Part shown: piece after piece, positions 53,384 to 61,217 of the stretch
Layout of the letters: each line of letters opens with the position of its first letter
Position numbering within the stretch: the stretch's first letter is position 1
NCBI GenBank assembly: GCA_938009275.1
Contig: CALLHY010000033.1
Location: 1 to 61,217 of the forward strand
Length of the DNA: 61,217 bases
Source: an uncultured bacterium
Lineage (GTDB): Bacteria; Cloacimonadota; Cloacimonadia; Cloacimonadales; Cloacimonadaceae
Direction: 5' to 3'
Made by a program: the position numbers and the translations under genes
The notes under the pieces: model-generated
The model's input: only the letters and a program-made list of their open reading frames with translations
Told to the model about the DNA's origin: nothing
Databases searched by the model: none

Positions 53384-54036
53384 TGCTTACGGTAAATCGG
53401 CTATCTATTGGCTACGGCTCATTAAAAGTTATAGATAACCTGTCTCTGGAGCTATCTCCCGGTAGTATCTGCATATTGCAGGGAGCAAATGGCAGCGGAA
53501 AAAGCAGCATTCTATCGGCTATCAGCGGGGTTATTCCCGAGTATATAAAAGCTGATGTAACAGGTAGTATCAGCCTTAACGGAAACGACCTAAGCAAGGT
53601 AGCTTTAAGGGAGAAGTTCCGCTATCTCTGGCATGCGCAATGCGACCCTGATGCACAATCCTTTTTCCCAACCTGTGAGGCGGAACTTGCCTTTGCGCTG
53701 GAGAACATGGGAGTAGCGCCCGGTGAGATTATTGCCCGAATAAACGATGCAGCAGCATTCTTTGCTCTTTCGGTGAAGATGTATAGTTCTCCCAAGTTGC
53801 TTAGCACCGGACAAAAGAAGCTTTTGCTATGTGCAATAGGCATGGCTCTTTCCCCCGCACTGTATTTGCTGGACGAGCCTGCCAGTGGTTTGTCTGGTGA
53901 TTCAATCGAGCTACTAGGAGCCTGGCTGAACAAACTGAAGAGCTGTAACGCTATGGTATTGATAGCAGAGCACAATCCAGCAATAACGGCTTTGGCAGAT
54001 TGTGTGATAAATCTTGGGGACAAAAAGGGTGTTTGA
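53383..54036 (+). CDS. ECF transporter ATPase 1
   Basis: 217 residues, ABC-type ATPase. Walker A GANGSGKSS (about 34-42), ABC signature LSTGQKK, Walker B LYLLDEP and the switch histidine in IAEHNP. It would energise the ECF importer as one of two different ATPases. It overlaps the upstream gene by one base and the next ATPase by a few. Confidence 0.88.
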   Translation: MLTVNRLSIGYGSLKVIDNLSLELSPGSICILQGANGSGKSSILSAISGVIPEYIKADVTGSISLNGNDLSKVALREKFRYLWHAQCDPDAQSFFPTCEAELAFALENMGVAPGEIIARINDAAAFFALSVKMYSSPKLLSTGQKKLLLCAIGMALSPALYLLDEPASGLSGDSIELLGAWLNKLKSCNAMVLIAEHNPAITALADCVINLGDKKGV

Positions 54037-54640
54037 GCTTATTGACCTAAGCTTTGCTTATCCTGATTCTCCACCTTTGTTTCAGCAGCTTAGCTTGCAG
54101 CTTCATGACAGGGAAAATGTGCTGTTAAAGGGCAATAATGGCTGCGGAAAGAGTACATTCCTGAAGCTATTAATGGGCATTTTGCCAGCAAGCGGGGGAC
54201 ACATATCATTGTGTGGTAAACAAGTAACCAGGCTTCAGGCAGCCATGTTTGCCAAGGTGCTTTACCAAAGCCAAAACACAACTGATAATCTATTGGGTAT
54301 AAGTCAGATGCAGGATTGGCATCTGTGGCAAACTGCCTTGCCCGCTTTGCCTGATTACCCTTATTCGGGTGACAGGCTGTTTACTGAGCGCTCAACTGGT
54401 GAACAAAAGCAGGATTCACAACGTATCTTGCCCTATATCAGGGACAAGTATTGGATTTTGGACGAACCCTTTGCGTCTCTGGATGCCAAGGCAAGCGGTG
54501 CTTTGCTACAATTACTGCTAAGCAAGATGGAGCATCAACCAGGGATGTTAGTAGTTGCACACGAACCTGTTGGTTTAGAATCATATTTTGGGCGCGTGCT
54601 AAGCATTTGCAACGCTCAGGTGCAGGAGCTAAAGCGTTGA
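54029..54640 (+). CDS. ECF transporter ATPase 2
   Basis: About 204 residues from the GTG start (VFELIDLSFAYPDS); a TTG five codons upstream is possible. Walker A GNNGCGKST, Walker B YWILDEP and VVAHEP. The signature motif is altered, RSTGEQKQ in place of LSGGQ-type. In many ECF modules one of the two ATPase sites is degenerate. It overlaps ATPase 1 and the T component. Confidence 0.85.
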   Translation: MFELIDLSFAYPDSPPLFQQLSLQLHDRENVLLKGNNGCGKSTFLKLLMGILPASGGHISLCGKQVTRLQAAMFAKVLYQSQNTTDNLLGISQMQDWHLWQTALPALPDYPYSGDRLFTERSTGEQKQDSQRILPYIRDKYWILDEPFASLDAKASGALLQLLLSKMEHQPGMLVVAHEPVGLESYFGRVLSICNAQVQELKR

Positions 54641-55362
54641 TAAGAACTAAACTGCACCCCATTAGCCATCTTGCGGTATGCTTTGTGCTTAGCAGTATGG
54701 TGTTTGCCTGTTGTTCTTATTTGAAGCTGTCCATCATATTCGCTTTATCGATGTTGTATGTATCTTTTAGAATAAAGGGTTCTGCAAAGCGTGTGCTACA
54801 GATATTGTGGAGAGCACTGCCATTTGTCCTAAGTATTGCAATATTACAGCTTCTTTTCCGGCAAGGCGGCACAACGCTTGTTCAGCTTGGAATACTAAAG
54901 ATAAACAGCCTTGGTCTCGATTGGTCGCTAATTATGCTCCTCAGGCTGAGCACAGTTGTTCTGTGCGCCCGCGCTATAGCCGAGAATAGTTTTCAAGATT
55001 TCCAAATGGCATTTGCTGCTTTGCGTTTTCCAGAGGAATTCAGCTTCATGCTATCTTACGGAGTGCAACTAATTCCTGAATTCAGCTCTCAGATAAAGGG
55101 CTATATGCAGAGCCTCAGGCTTAGAGGGATAGAGCCGTCCCGTTTGAACTGGCATAAGCGCATTCAGATATACCGCATTTTAGCCATATCGAGCCTGGCA
55201 GGGATAATAAGCAATAGCACCAAAGCGGCTATAGCACTGGAACTTAGAGGCTTTCGCAGCGAGGGTAAGCGTAGCTTTTTGCATGAGAAAAAGTTCAGCC
55301 CGGCAGATATGCTATCTATCACCGGGCTGATATTATTAATCGCTTTACTGCTTATCTTTTAG
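54637..55362 (+). CDS. ECF transporter transmembrane T component
   Basis: 241 residues from a TTG start that overlaps the ATPase 2 stop (TTGA), with AGGAG eight bases upstream. Four or five membrane helices. The coupling helices carry the conserved arginine motif: SLRLRGI and ELRGFRSEG match the 'A-x-R-x-R/G' signature that contacts the ATPases. It completes the S, A, A', T set. A longer open frame starting inside the ATPase gene is not supported. Confidence 0.85.
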   Translation: MIRTKLHPISHLAVCFVLSSMVFACCSYLKLSIIFALSMLYVSFRIKGSAKRVLQILWRALPFVLSIAILQLLFRQGGTTLVQLGILKINSLGLDWSLIMLLRLSTVVLCARAIAENSFQDFQMAFAALRFPEEFSFMLSYGVQLIPEFSSQIKGYMQSLRLRGIEPSRLNWHKRIQIYRILAISSLAGIISNSTKAAIALELRGFRSEGKRSFLHEKKFSPADMLSITGLILLIALLLIF

Positions 55363-55365
55363 CAG

Positions 55366-57087
55366 CTACTCACCAAGGCTTAGATTCTTTAGCTCGGTCA
55401 GGCTGATTTCTTTGTCTGTGCTGCCCAGGAAGCCTATCTTTATCCTATCGCCAATGCTGCTAATGGGCAGATAGCTGCTAAGATTACTGGTGGCAATGTA
55501 TATTACGCCTGGTGTTTCTTTAAGACTGAAATAATAGAAGGTTCTTCCGTCCTTAATGTCGCTGCCAAGCCGGGCAATTGTTCCTTCCATGCTTACTTTT
55601 TCCACACTTCCTTCTGCCAGGGTGCCAATTCTACTGCCGGCGAGTGCCATCTGGAAATTGTCACGCGCGGCTTTAACGCTTTCTCCCACGCCGACTAAGG
55701 AGAAGTCTTTAACTGACACAAAACAGAACATCTTTACCAATCCGGCACTGTCTTTCAGTGTCATAAAATACGTTGCCGCACCGTTCATGTTAACTAAAAT
55801 GGGGAATGTGGCATAGTATTTAAAGTTTTGCACCTTTCCCTCAGCGGAGCGCATGGCGGCATACTCTGTAGCTCCTGATACGAGGTATAGATTCGTTTTT
55901 TTGTTGCGGGTATCTATCAGAGTGAAGCCAACTGTACCCTCATCTGAGCCCACGCTGGAAAGACCAGTGTAGATGTAGCTGCGCTTGTCACGACCATATA
56001 TTATGTTAAATCCATCGGTAACTGAGAGAATATCCCGCTTGCCAAACAGGGTGTTCCAAAATCCGCGCACATATTTTCCCCACCACGAAAGCTGCGGCAT
56101 CACGAAGTATGAGGGCTGAACCCGGTCTACCCAGGCGGGAATGTTTGAGTCATCAAAGCCATCAGCGGTCTTGATGAGGGGATAATACTTTATCACACCT
56201 GTGCCGGCGTGAATTGTAGCCAAACCGGTTGCTTCTGAGGCATTTACACCAATCTTGTGCGTATATGTAGTAATAGTCCAATGCGGTTCACCCGCATCAT
56301 CAAGCTCAAAAGTATCTCCCGCCAGGCCAATGCCCGCAAAGCCGTTCTGATACAAATGGCGGTATAAATCCTGCTGGAAATATGAGTTTTTCTGATAGCG
56401 GATATTTATCGGTTTTCCGTTCAACTCGCGAACAAAAGTGATGTCTTGCGGATTGGTGGCGGAAACCTTAATGTAGCCTGGGGTGCCGTTTGATGTATTC
56501 GTAAGCCACTTAAAAAATCCGCTGTGCAGAAGCGGTACCACCCAAAACAGCTTGCCATTAACCATCTGAATTGTGGGGTAGCCCAAAACAACTCTGCTTC
56601 CCAGAGCGAAGTCTTCCCCCAGCTTTTTTTCTGCCAAAGAAGCGGCAAAAGCGCGGTCAATAATTGGCAACTGATCGAGATTTACTGGGGAAACCAGTTC
56701 GGAGAAATTGGTGGATTCCACCTTGCCAATTAATCCTCGATACTTTTTTGCATGGAACATCCCTGTGGAAAAGAAGGGAACAAGGATAAGCCAGGCAGCA
56801 AGTATCATAACTATATATTTTACTATCCGTTGCCACTTAGTAATGAACATAAAGGGTAGCACGCAAAAAACCAAAGGCACAATCCAACCCACAAATCTAA
56901 GCGACAAAACAGGCATCACGAAATAGGCGATGAAAGCAACAATCAGCACACAGGCAAGGATGGCTGGCAACACACTTAGTTTGGGCATATTAATCTTTAT
57001 TTGCGGTGCTTTGGGGGGCTGAGCACCATTGGGCGGAATGATAGGCGGTACTAACATACAAGCTCCTAAGGCGAGAATTTCCTGCAT
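55366..57087 (-). CDS. large membrane protein of unknown function
   Basis: 573 residues. A short proline-rich start (MLVPPIIPPNGAQPPKAP, also a possible start at residue 11) is followed by three or four membrane helices (about 38-112). Then comes a large outer domain of about 440 residues rich in beta structure (VLGYPTIQMVNGKLFWVVPLLHSGFFKW and DRVQPSYFVMPQLSWWGKYVRGFWNTLFGKR). No catalytic motif is recognised. It is convergent with the ECF operon, only 3 bases apart. The protein looks well conserved in sequence style but no function is assigned. Confidence 0.7.
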   Translation of the reverse strand: MQEILALGACMLVPPIIPPNGAQPPKAPQIKINMPKLSVLPAILACVLIVAFIAYFVMPVLSLRFVGWIVPLVFCVLPFMFITKWQRIVKYIVMILAAWLILVPFFSTGMFHAKKYRGLIGKVESTNFSELVSPVNLDQLPIIDRAFAASLAEKKLGEDFALGSRVVLGYPTIQMVNGKLFWVVPLLHSGFFKWLTNTSNGTPGYIKVSATNPQDITFVRELNGKPINIRYQKNSYFQQDLYRHLYQNGFAGIGLAGDTFELDDAGEPHWTITTYTHKIGVNASEATGLATIHAGTGVIKYYPLIKTADGFDDSNIPAWVDRVQPSYFVMPQLSWWGKYVRGFWNTLFGKRDILSVTDGFNIIYGRDKRSYIYTGLSSVGSDEGTVGFTLIDTRNKKTNLYLVSGATEYAAMRSAEGKVQNFKYYATFPILVNMNGAATYFMTLKDSAGLVKMFCFVSVKDFSLVGVGESVKAARDNFQMALAGSRIGTLAEGSVEKVSMEGTIARLGSDIKDGRTFYYFSLKETPGVIYIATSNLSSYLPISSIGDRIKIGFLGSTDKEISLTELKNLSLGE

Positions 57088-57327
57088 TTTGCTTATTGCT
57101 ACAAATCTGTCAAGTTAAGATTGGCGTAGCACACCTGCTGATATGTGGAAAGATGAATACATTATCTTGTTATGTGCTGCAAACGCGGGCATGAAAGGAC
57201 TTAGCTGCATATAGCCACATTGGCGTATTGCACAAGCATTTTTGCAGCGCGCCTTTGAGTGAGTAGCCGTAAAAGACAATTTGCAGTCCCCCTCTACCCC
57301 CCGAAATTCATTCAATCTCTTTTTTTT

Positions 57328-57435
57328 CCCTTGCTTAAGAGCGTATATCACATCTCTATCTAGCCTTAATCAAGCGTTAACTATTAACGCTTGATTAAGA
57401 GGGGATTAACGCTTGATATACACTGTGGAGCAAGG
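57328..57435. repeat. large palindromic element, family B copy 2
   Basis: The core arms 57365-57380 (cttaatcaagcgttaa) and 57384-57399 are exact complements around cta, identical to the inner core of the copy at 8581-8688. The outer cccttgctt and gagcaagga arms are also shared. A second ttaacgcttgat follows at 57406-57417. Two copies about 49 kb apart point to a dispersed family. Confidence 0.75.
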
Positions 57436-57453
57436 ACGAACAGAAAAAATCTG

Positions 57454-57498
57454 TGATAGTTCTGGATGTGATAGTTCTGGAAATGATAGTTCTGGAAA
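57454..57498. repeat. three tandem copies of a 15-base unit
   Basis: tgatagttctggatg, tgatagttctggaaa, tgatagttctggaaa, with perfect 15-base period, directly after the palindromic element. Confidence 0.8.
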
Positions 57499-57678
57499 AA
57501 CGGGAAAAACGGGGAAATCGGGGGTAGAACAAAGGGAGGGGGACGGGGTGGATGTGAGGCTGGATGTGAGGGACACACAATTTTATATTGACATTAACAG
57601 CCCATTGTACGCAAATGAGAATAGGATGTTATCTTATTATTATGCCGCAAAGTAAACATAAAGGAGACTTTATAAGTA

Positions 57679-60165
57679 GTGGAAGAAGCAGTAGGTATCC
57701 CAGCTTCGGGAAGAATATTTACAGACAATTGTGGCGATTTGTCCACAGTTATCAGGGTTCTTAATCAGCACTTAAAGCTACTTGTAAATAACTACAGCTC
57801 CAATGTTTCTGTATTACTGAAGCTTGCCGGCGAGCTATTGAGGGTAGATGCCACATACTATTTTTGTACAGGGGATGCTAAGCCAACCAAGGCACACAGA
57901 TGGTATGCGGAGGGGGTAATAATACTTAGTGCAGATGCCGAATCTGCCTTGGAACACGAACTGGCTGTTTACAATGCAAAACCATTCTTTTCACATTCAA
58001 ATTTTATGCATCCAGAGCTTAGAGATGCTTGCAGTTATTGCGTTGGGCACAGGGTTTACCGGGGCGATAAGCCCTCTGGCATGGTCTGTGCAATATATAA
58101 ACAAAATGGTGCTGCTCCTGATTCTGCAAAACAGATGTTGGAATTGGTATCGGACTTACTTCGCTGTGAAGAAGAAAGACATTCGGTGGTGAATTGTTTT
58201 CAGGCAAGCGAACTGAAGCACAAGCAGCTATATTCCATGTTACGTCTTATCTGTGACAACGAACCGGATATGATATGGGCAAAAGACATTGAGGGCAGGT
58301 ACATATTTGCCAATAAAGCGATGTGTAATAAGCTTCTGGACGCAGTTAACACCGATGAACCGGTGGGCAAAACCGACAAGTATTTTGCCGATCGGGCATG
58401 TAGTAAGCACAGTGGTGAAACTCCGTGGTGTAATAATGCCGATAAATGCAGGGAAACGGATACCCGCACGATTCATGCCAATGCTCCCCAGCGTTTCGAA
58501 GAGGTGTATTTTGTTTCGGGAGAAATTCGCTGTCTGGATGTTCATAAAGCTCCGTTGTATAATGATGATGGGCTGATTATCGGCACAGTTGGCTCTGCCA
58601 GAGACGTAACTCAGGACAAGGCAATAGAAAAGGCGTTTTTGGAAAGCCAGTCACGCTATCGCGCGCTGCTGGAAGCAAATCCTGATGTAATGTTCCTGTT
58701 TAATTCCCGAGGTGACATCATAGCATGCAAATCGCCCGATGATAGTTTGTTGCTGCGAACTCCTGATGAGATGGTTGGCACCAACATGAGTGAATACATA
58801 TCAGAGGAGCTTTTTCGTACAGCCCTGGATGCTATGGACAAAGTTAAACGCAGCGGTTTGCCATACACCTACGAGTATCGGCTGGAGGTAGGCAGTGCCG
58901 AGTATTTTGAATCGCGCTTTGTTCAGGTGGAAGACGACCTGTTCTTGAACATCGTTAGAGATATAACCACCCAGAAACGTATTACCAACGAACTAATCCG
59001 CGCCAAAGAAGAAGCTGAGCGGGTAAATAGGCTGAAATCGGTGTTTCTTGCTAATATGAGCCATGAACTGCGCACCCCCATGAACGGAATATTGGGCTTT
59101 TCGGAGATTCTGCTATCTACCTTGCAAGACGAGAACACCAAAGAAATGGCGAAAACCATACATTCGTCGGGAAAGCGCTTGTTACAGACCCTTAATCTGA
59201 TACTGGATCTTTCTCGTGTGGAAGCCAACAAACAGGATATCAAGCTTAATCCAGTGGAATTGAATGGGTTTCTTGCGCGGCTAATAAAGTTGTTTATGCC
59301 TCCTGCAAAGAAGAAGAATTTGTCGTTGAAGTTTGTTTCCGACGTATCTGTTTTACATCTGTTAACTGACGCCAACCTCTTGGAACATGTAGTAAATGAC
59401 ATTGTAAACAATGCCATAAAGTTTACTAACCAGGGCGAGGTAACAATTAGCCTTGGCTTGGATATTAACAATATAGATAACTGTGTGGTTATTAAGGTTG
59501 CAGACACCGGTATTGGCATACCCAAACATCAGCACGAGGTGATATTCGATGCTTTTCGCCAGGGCAGCGAAGGCTATGAACGCAGCTATGAGGGAACAGG
59601 ACTGGGGCTAACCATTTCCAAAGGCTATGTGGAGCTATTGGGAGGAAAGATATCACTAACCAGTGAACCTGGTAAGGGAAGCGAGTTTTTTGTCAGTTTC
59701 CCCAAAAAATACTTACAAGATGATTGGACAGAATTTCCAGGTACTGATCAGTCAGGACTCAGTAGTGACAGTCCATGCTCAAAGCCCAATCCAGTGCTTC
59801 CACGAATACTGCTGATAGACGACGATGTGGTTAGTCATAAGCTTATTGAAGTAATGATGGATAAATTAGTGGATATAGACTATGCTCTCAGCGGGGAAGA
59901 AGGGATTGGTCTTGCTCGCAACAGGCAATATGCACTGGTGCTGCTGGATATTCACCTGGGAGCAGGCATGAACGGCTTGGCAGTGGTGAACGAACTCAGG
60001 CAGATTGATGGGTATAAACAGATACCAATTATAGCAATAACGGCGTACTCCATGGTTGGCGATAAAGAGATGTTTTTGTCTATGGGCTTTAGTCACTACC
60101 TATCCAAACCGTTTTCCCAGAAAGAGTTATTGAGGGTTATCGCTGGCGTATTGTCTTTAGAATAA
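57679..60165 (+). CDS. hybrid sensor histidine kinase (PAS-PAS-HisKA-HATPase-REC)
   Basis: 828 residues from a GTG start. A GAF-like N-terminal region (about 30-170) precedes two PAS domains (about 190-320, with several cysteines HSGETPWCNNADKC, and about 325-440). HisKA follows with H462 in ANMSHELRTPMNG, then HATPase with ADTGIGIPKHQHEVIF and GTGLGLTISKG. A receiver domain has D757 (LVLLDIHLG). No membrane helix, so it is a cytoplasmic kinase. It contains no output domain, so it likely works in a phosphorelay. It is transcribed alone. The spacing of AGGAG to GTG is long, so the start is not certain. Confidence 0.9.
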   Translation: MEEAVGIPASGRIFTDNCGDLSTVIRVLNQHLKLLVNNYSSNVSVLLKLAGELLRVDATYYFCTGDAKPTKAHRWYAEGVIILSADAESALEHELAVYNAKPFFSHSNFMHPELRDACSYCVGHRVYRGDKPSGMVCAIYKQNGAAPDSAKQMLELVSDLLRCEEERHSVVNCFQASELKHKQLYSMLRLICDNEPDMIWAKDIEGRYIFANKAMCNKLLDAVNTDEPVGKTDKYFADRACSKHSGETPWCNNADKCRETDTRTIHANAPQRFEEVYFVSGEIRCLDVHKAPLYNDDGLIIGTVGSARDVTQDKAIEKAFLESQSRYRALLEANPDVMFLFNSRGDIIACKSPDDSLLLRTPDEMVGTNMSEYISEELFRTALDAMDKVKRSGLPYTYEYRLEVGSAEYFESRFVQVEDDLFLNIVRDITTQKRITNELIRAKEEAERVNRLKSVFLANMSHELRTPMNGILGFSEILLSTLQDENTKEMAKTIHSSGKRLLQTLNLILDLSRVEANKQDIKLNPVELNGFLARLIKLFMPPAKKKNLSLKFVSDVSVLHLLTDANLLEHVVNDIVNNAIKFTNQGEVTISLGLDINNIDNCVVIKVADTGIGIPKHQHEVIFDAFRQGSEGYERSYEGTGLGLTISKGYVELLGGKISLTSEPGKGSEFFVSFPKKYLQDDWTEFPGTDQSGLSSDSPCSKPNPVLPRILLIDDDVVSHKLIEVMMDKLVDIDYALSGEEGIGLARNRQYALVLLDIHLGAGMNGLAVVNELRQIDGYKQIPIIAITAYSMVGDKEMFLSMGFSHYLSKPFSQKELLRVIAGVLSLE

Positions 60166-60237
60166 GGCAAACTGAGTAAGTTAATTCAATCATATCTGCA
60201 TAATATCTCAATTTTCCCCTTGCGTAATGGGCGAGTA

Positions 60238-60269
60238 TTGTTATCTTTACTACTAAACAGTTTAGTAGT
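60238..60269 (+). promoter_or_regulatory. PadR operator overlapping a promoter
   Basis: actactaaac (60249-60258), one central base, then gtttagtagt (60260-60269) form a perfect 10-bp palindrome 24 bases before the padR start. It falls between and over a possible -35 TTGTTA (60238-60243) and -10 TTTAGT (60261-60266). This is what is expected of an autoregulating PadR repressor. Confidence 0.6.
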
Positions 60270-60293
60270 GAACATGATAATAGAGAGGTTTAT

Positions 60294-60875
60294 ATGTCCA
60301 AAGCGCATCTGATAGTGCTTAGCCTGATTGGCGAAATGCCGATGCATGGCTATCAGATTGGGCAATTAGTAGATCAGTTTAAGCTACCATTATGGGCGGG
60401 GGTTACCTTGCCTGCCATCTACAAAGCAATCCAAACACTGGAAAAGAAGAAATACATTCGCGGAGAAGAGGTGCGGGAAAGCAACAATCCACCGCGGATG
60501 GTGTATCATCTGGAAAGCAAAGGCAGGAAGTATCTTGCCGAGGCAGTGCGCGGATATCTGGAAGAAACGGGGAAACACGGGCATGAATGGTGGTTTACCT
60601 TGATGTTTGCCAAAAAAGTGATGAAGAAATCCGAAATGCTACAGCTAATAGACAAGCGTATAGGCTGCATAGAGCATTTTGGCAAGATTAAGCAGGAAAG
60701 AAAAGAGCTGATGTGGACGCTGGATAAAGATAAGGTGCCATTTATTCATATGCACATGATGGCATTGGGCGAGCGTTGCGCCAGGATGGAGTTGGAAAGC
60801 TTGCGTGAACTGCGGGCGGATGTTGCATCTGGCAATCAGGATAGTTTCTTTTTAAGCGAAGAGGAGAGCTTGTGA
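60294..60875 (+). CDS. PadR-family transcriptional regulator
   Basis: 193 residues. An N-terminal winged-helix domain (about 1-85: HLIVLSLIGEMPMHGYQIGQLV, LPAIYKAIQTLEKKKYIRGEEV, RMVYHLESKGRKYL) is followed by a helical C-terminal dimerisation part. PadR proteins repress genes for stress or efflux and are released by a ligand. AGAGAGG precedes the ATG. Its stop overlaps the tolC-like gene by four bases (GTGA), so it probably controls that efflux operon and itself. Confidence 0.9.
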   Translation: MSKAHLIVLSLIGEMPMHGYQIGQLVDQFKLPLWAGVTLPAIYKAIQTLEKKKYIRGEEVRESNNPPRMVYHLESKGRKYLAEAVRGYLEETGKHGHEWWFTLMFAKKVMKKSEMLQLIDKRIGCIEHFGKIKQERKELMWTLDKDKVPFIHMHMMALGERCARMELESLRELRADVASGNQDSFFLSEEESL

Positions 60876-61169
60876 ACAAATACATATTACTAATGCTGCT
60901 CTTACTCGGCATGGCAGGGCTGTGGGCGCAGGACGAGGCATTTACCGGGCTACAGAGCATTAGCCTAACCGAAGCCAGAGAATTAGCATTAAGGCAGAAC
61001 TCTGCTTATGGTGCCAAAGAAGCTGCCTACAATGCTGCCAGATGGGGTAGAACCAATGCTATATCCACGGTATTGCCATCCCTAAGCCTTAGCGGTTCAT
61101 ATATCTACATGGATCCCGCTACCTCAGTTCAGGCGGGAGCACAGCAGATTAGCTTGAATAACGATATGC
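60872..61169 (+). CDS. TolC-family outer membrane efflux protein, truncated at contig end
   Basis: The first 99 residues: signal peptide (about 1-20, MNKYILLMLLLLGMAGLWAQ), then ISLTEARELALRQNSAYGAKEAAYNAA and LPSLSLSGSYIY, the opening of TolC-type proteins. These form the outer-membrane duct of tripartite efflux pumps. The start is GTG, overlapping the PadR stop. The true sequence ends at 61169. The last residues of the open frame (IGRASCRERV) come from adapter sequence and are not biological. Confidence 0.8.
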
Positions 61170-61217
61170 AGATCGGAAGAGCGTCGTGTAGGGAAAGAGT
61201 GTAGATCTCGGTGGTCG
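61170..61217 (+). other. Illumina adapter read-through (assembly artefact)
   Basis: The last 48 bases begin AGATCGGAAGAGCGTCGTGT and continue through GGGAAAGAGTGTAGATCTCG. This is the reverse complement of the Illumina universal (P5-side) adapter. It is not genomic and should be trimmed. The contig edge here is therefore not a real junction. Confidence 0.97.

Larger units (their letters stand above)
57088..57678. other. intergenic region with large palindromic repeat
   Basis: No convincing gene. It holds family B copy 2 (57328-57435), a 15-base tandem repeat (57454-57498) and G-rich low-complexity sequence (57499-57570). A short frame across these repeats (57413-57655) has low-complexity protein sequence and is not credited. 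Confidence 0.55.

Noticed and set aside
57413..57655. An 80-codon plus-strand frame (DSSG repeats)
   Set aside because: It runs across a palindromic element and a 15-base tandem repeat and has no ribosome-binding site; low-complexity accident.
61171..61204. C-terminal IGRASCRERV as part of a real protein
   Set aside because: It is encoded by Illumina adapter sequence.
1..61217. tRNA, rRNA or tmRNA genes
   Set aside because: No cloverleaf or conserved rRNA stretch was recognised in the intergenic regions; a covariance-model scan would settle it.

Overview
The window reads as one end of a metagenome-assembled contig from a Gram-negative, probably anaerobic bacterium. It resembles Candidatus Cloacimonadota (WWE1) or a close FCB-group lineage. 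The grounds are several large secreted proteins ending in a PNPFNPxT-type C-terminal sorting/FlgD-like domain, lipoproteins with Lgt, ackA, an ECF transporter and hybrid sensor kinases. The lineage is an inference. The last 48 bases (61170-61217) are Illumina adapter, so the contig ends artificially inside a tolC-like gene.

Layout. 1-85 is the tail of a secreted protein. 564-1682 is mnmA. 1889-5791 (minus) is the conserved rplM-rpsI-rpsB-tsf-pyrH-frr block, preceded by a tandem deoxynucleoside kinase gene (5931-7337). 7663-11878 holds a small secreted protein and a secreted M1 metallopeptidase. 12054-17392 is a coupled run of ackA, a hybrid histidine kinase, an S4 RNA-binding protein and a membrane gluzincin. 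17651-26547 (minus) is a closely spaced run of ten genes for envelope and housekeeping functions: sugar epimerase, SLBB exporter, DegT aminotransferase, etfB, lgt, a lipoprotein, purB, DUF2147, a membrane protein and a lipoprotein.

The most remarkable region is 27088-40493. A CRISPR array without visible cas genes starts at 27088. It breaks off seven bases into its third repeat at 27226 and resumes at 39929 with the same 'ATCAC' followed by the rest of that repeat variant. The 12,702 bp between (27227-39928) begin and end with 27-bp imperfect terminal inverted repeats (23 of 27 match) and are flanked by a 5-bp duplication. This is therefore a transposable element sitting inside a CRISPR repeat. 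Its outer parts are minus-strand remnants of a phage operon (terminase tail, Mu F-like minor head protein, lysozyme, gp10-like protein), which suggests a defective Mu-like prophage or satellite. Its centre (29256-38526, plus strand) is a compact six-gene defence-like cassette: a PLD-helicase, an Eco57I-type DNA methyltransferase, a zinc-ribbon protein with a nucleoside-deoxyribosyltransferase/TIR-like domain, a small membrane protein, a ThsB-type TIR protein and a second TIR protein. The first two look like an ATP-dependent restriction-modification pair. The last four look like a Thoeris-like NAD-signalling or abortive-infection module of unfamiliar composition.

41143-50132 (minus) carries a small membrane protein and three large secreted surface proteins. 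50605-55362 carries a lipoprotein solute-binding protein, dCMP deaminase and an ECF importer operon (S, an unusual periplasmic protein, A, A', T). 55366-57087 is a large membrane protein. 57679-60165 is a second hybrid kinase, and 60294-61169 is a PadR regulator coupled to the truncated tolC-like gene. Several families of long palindromic intergenic repeats are scattered through the window.
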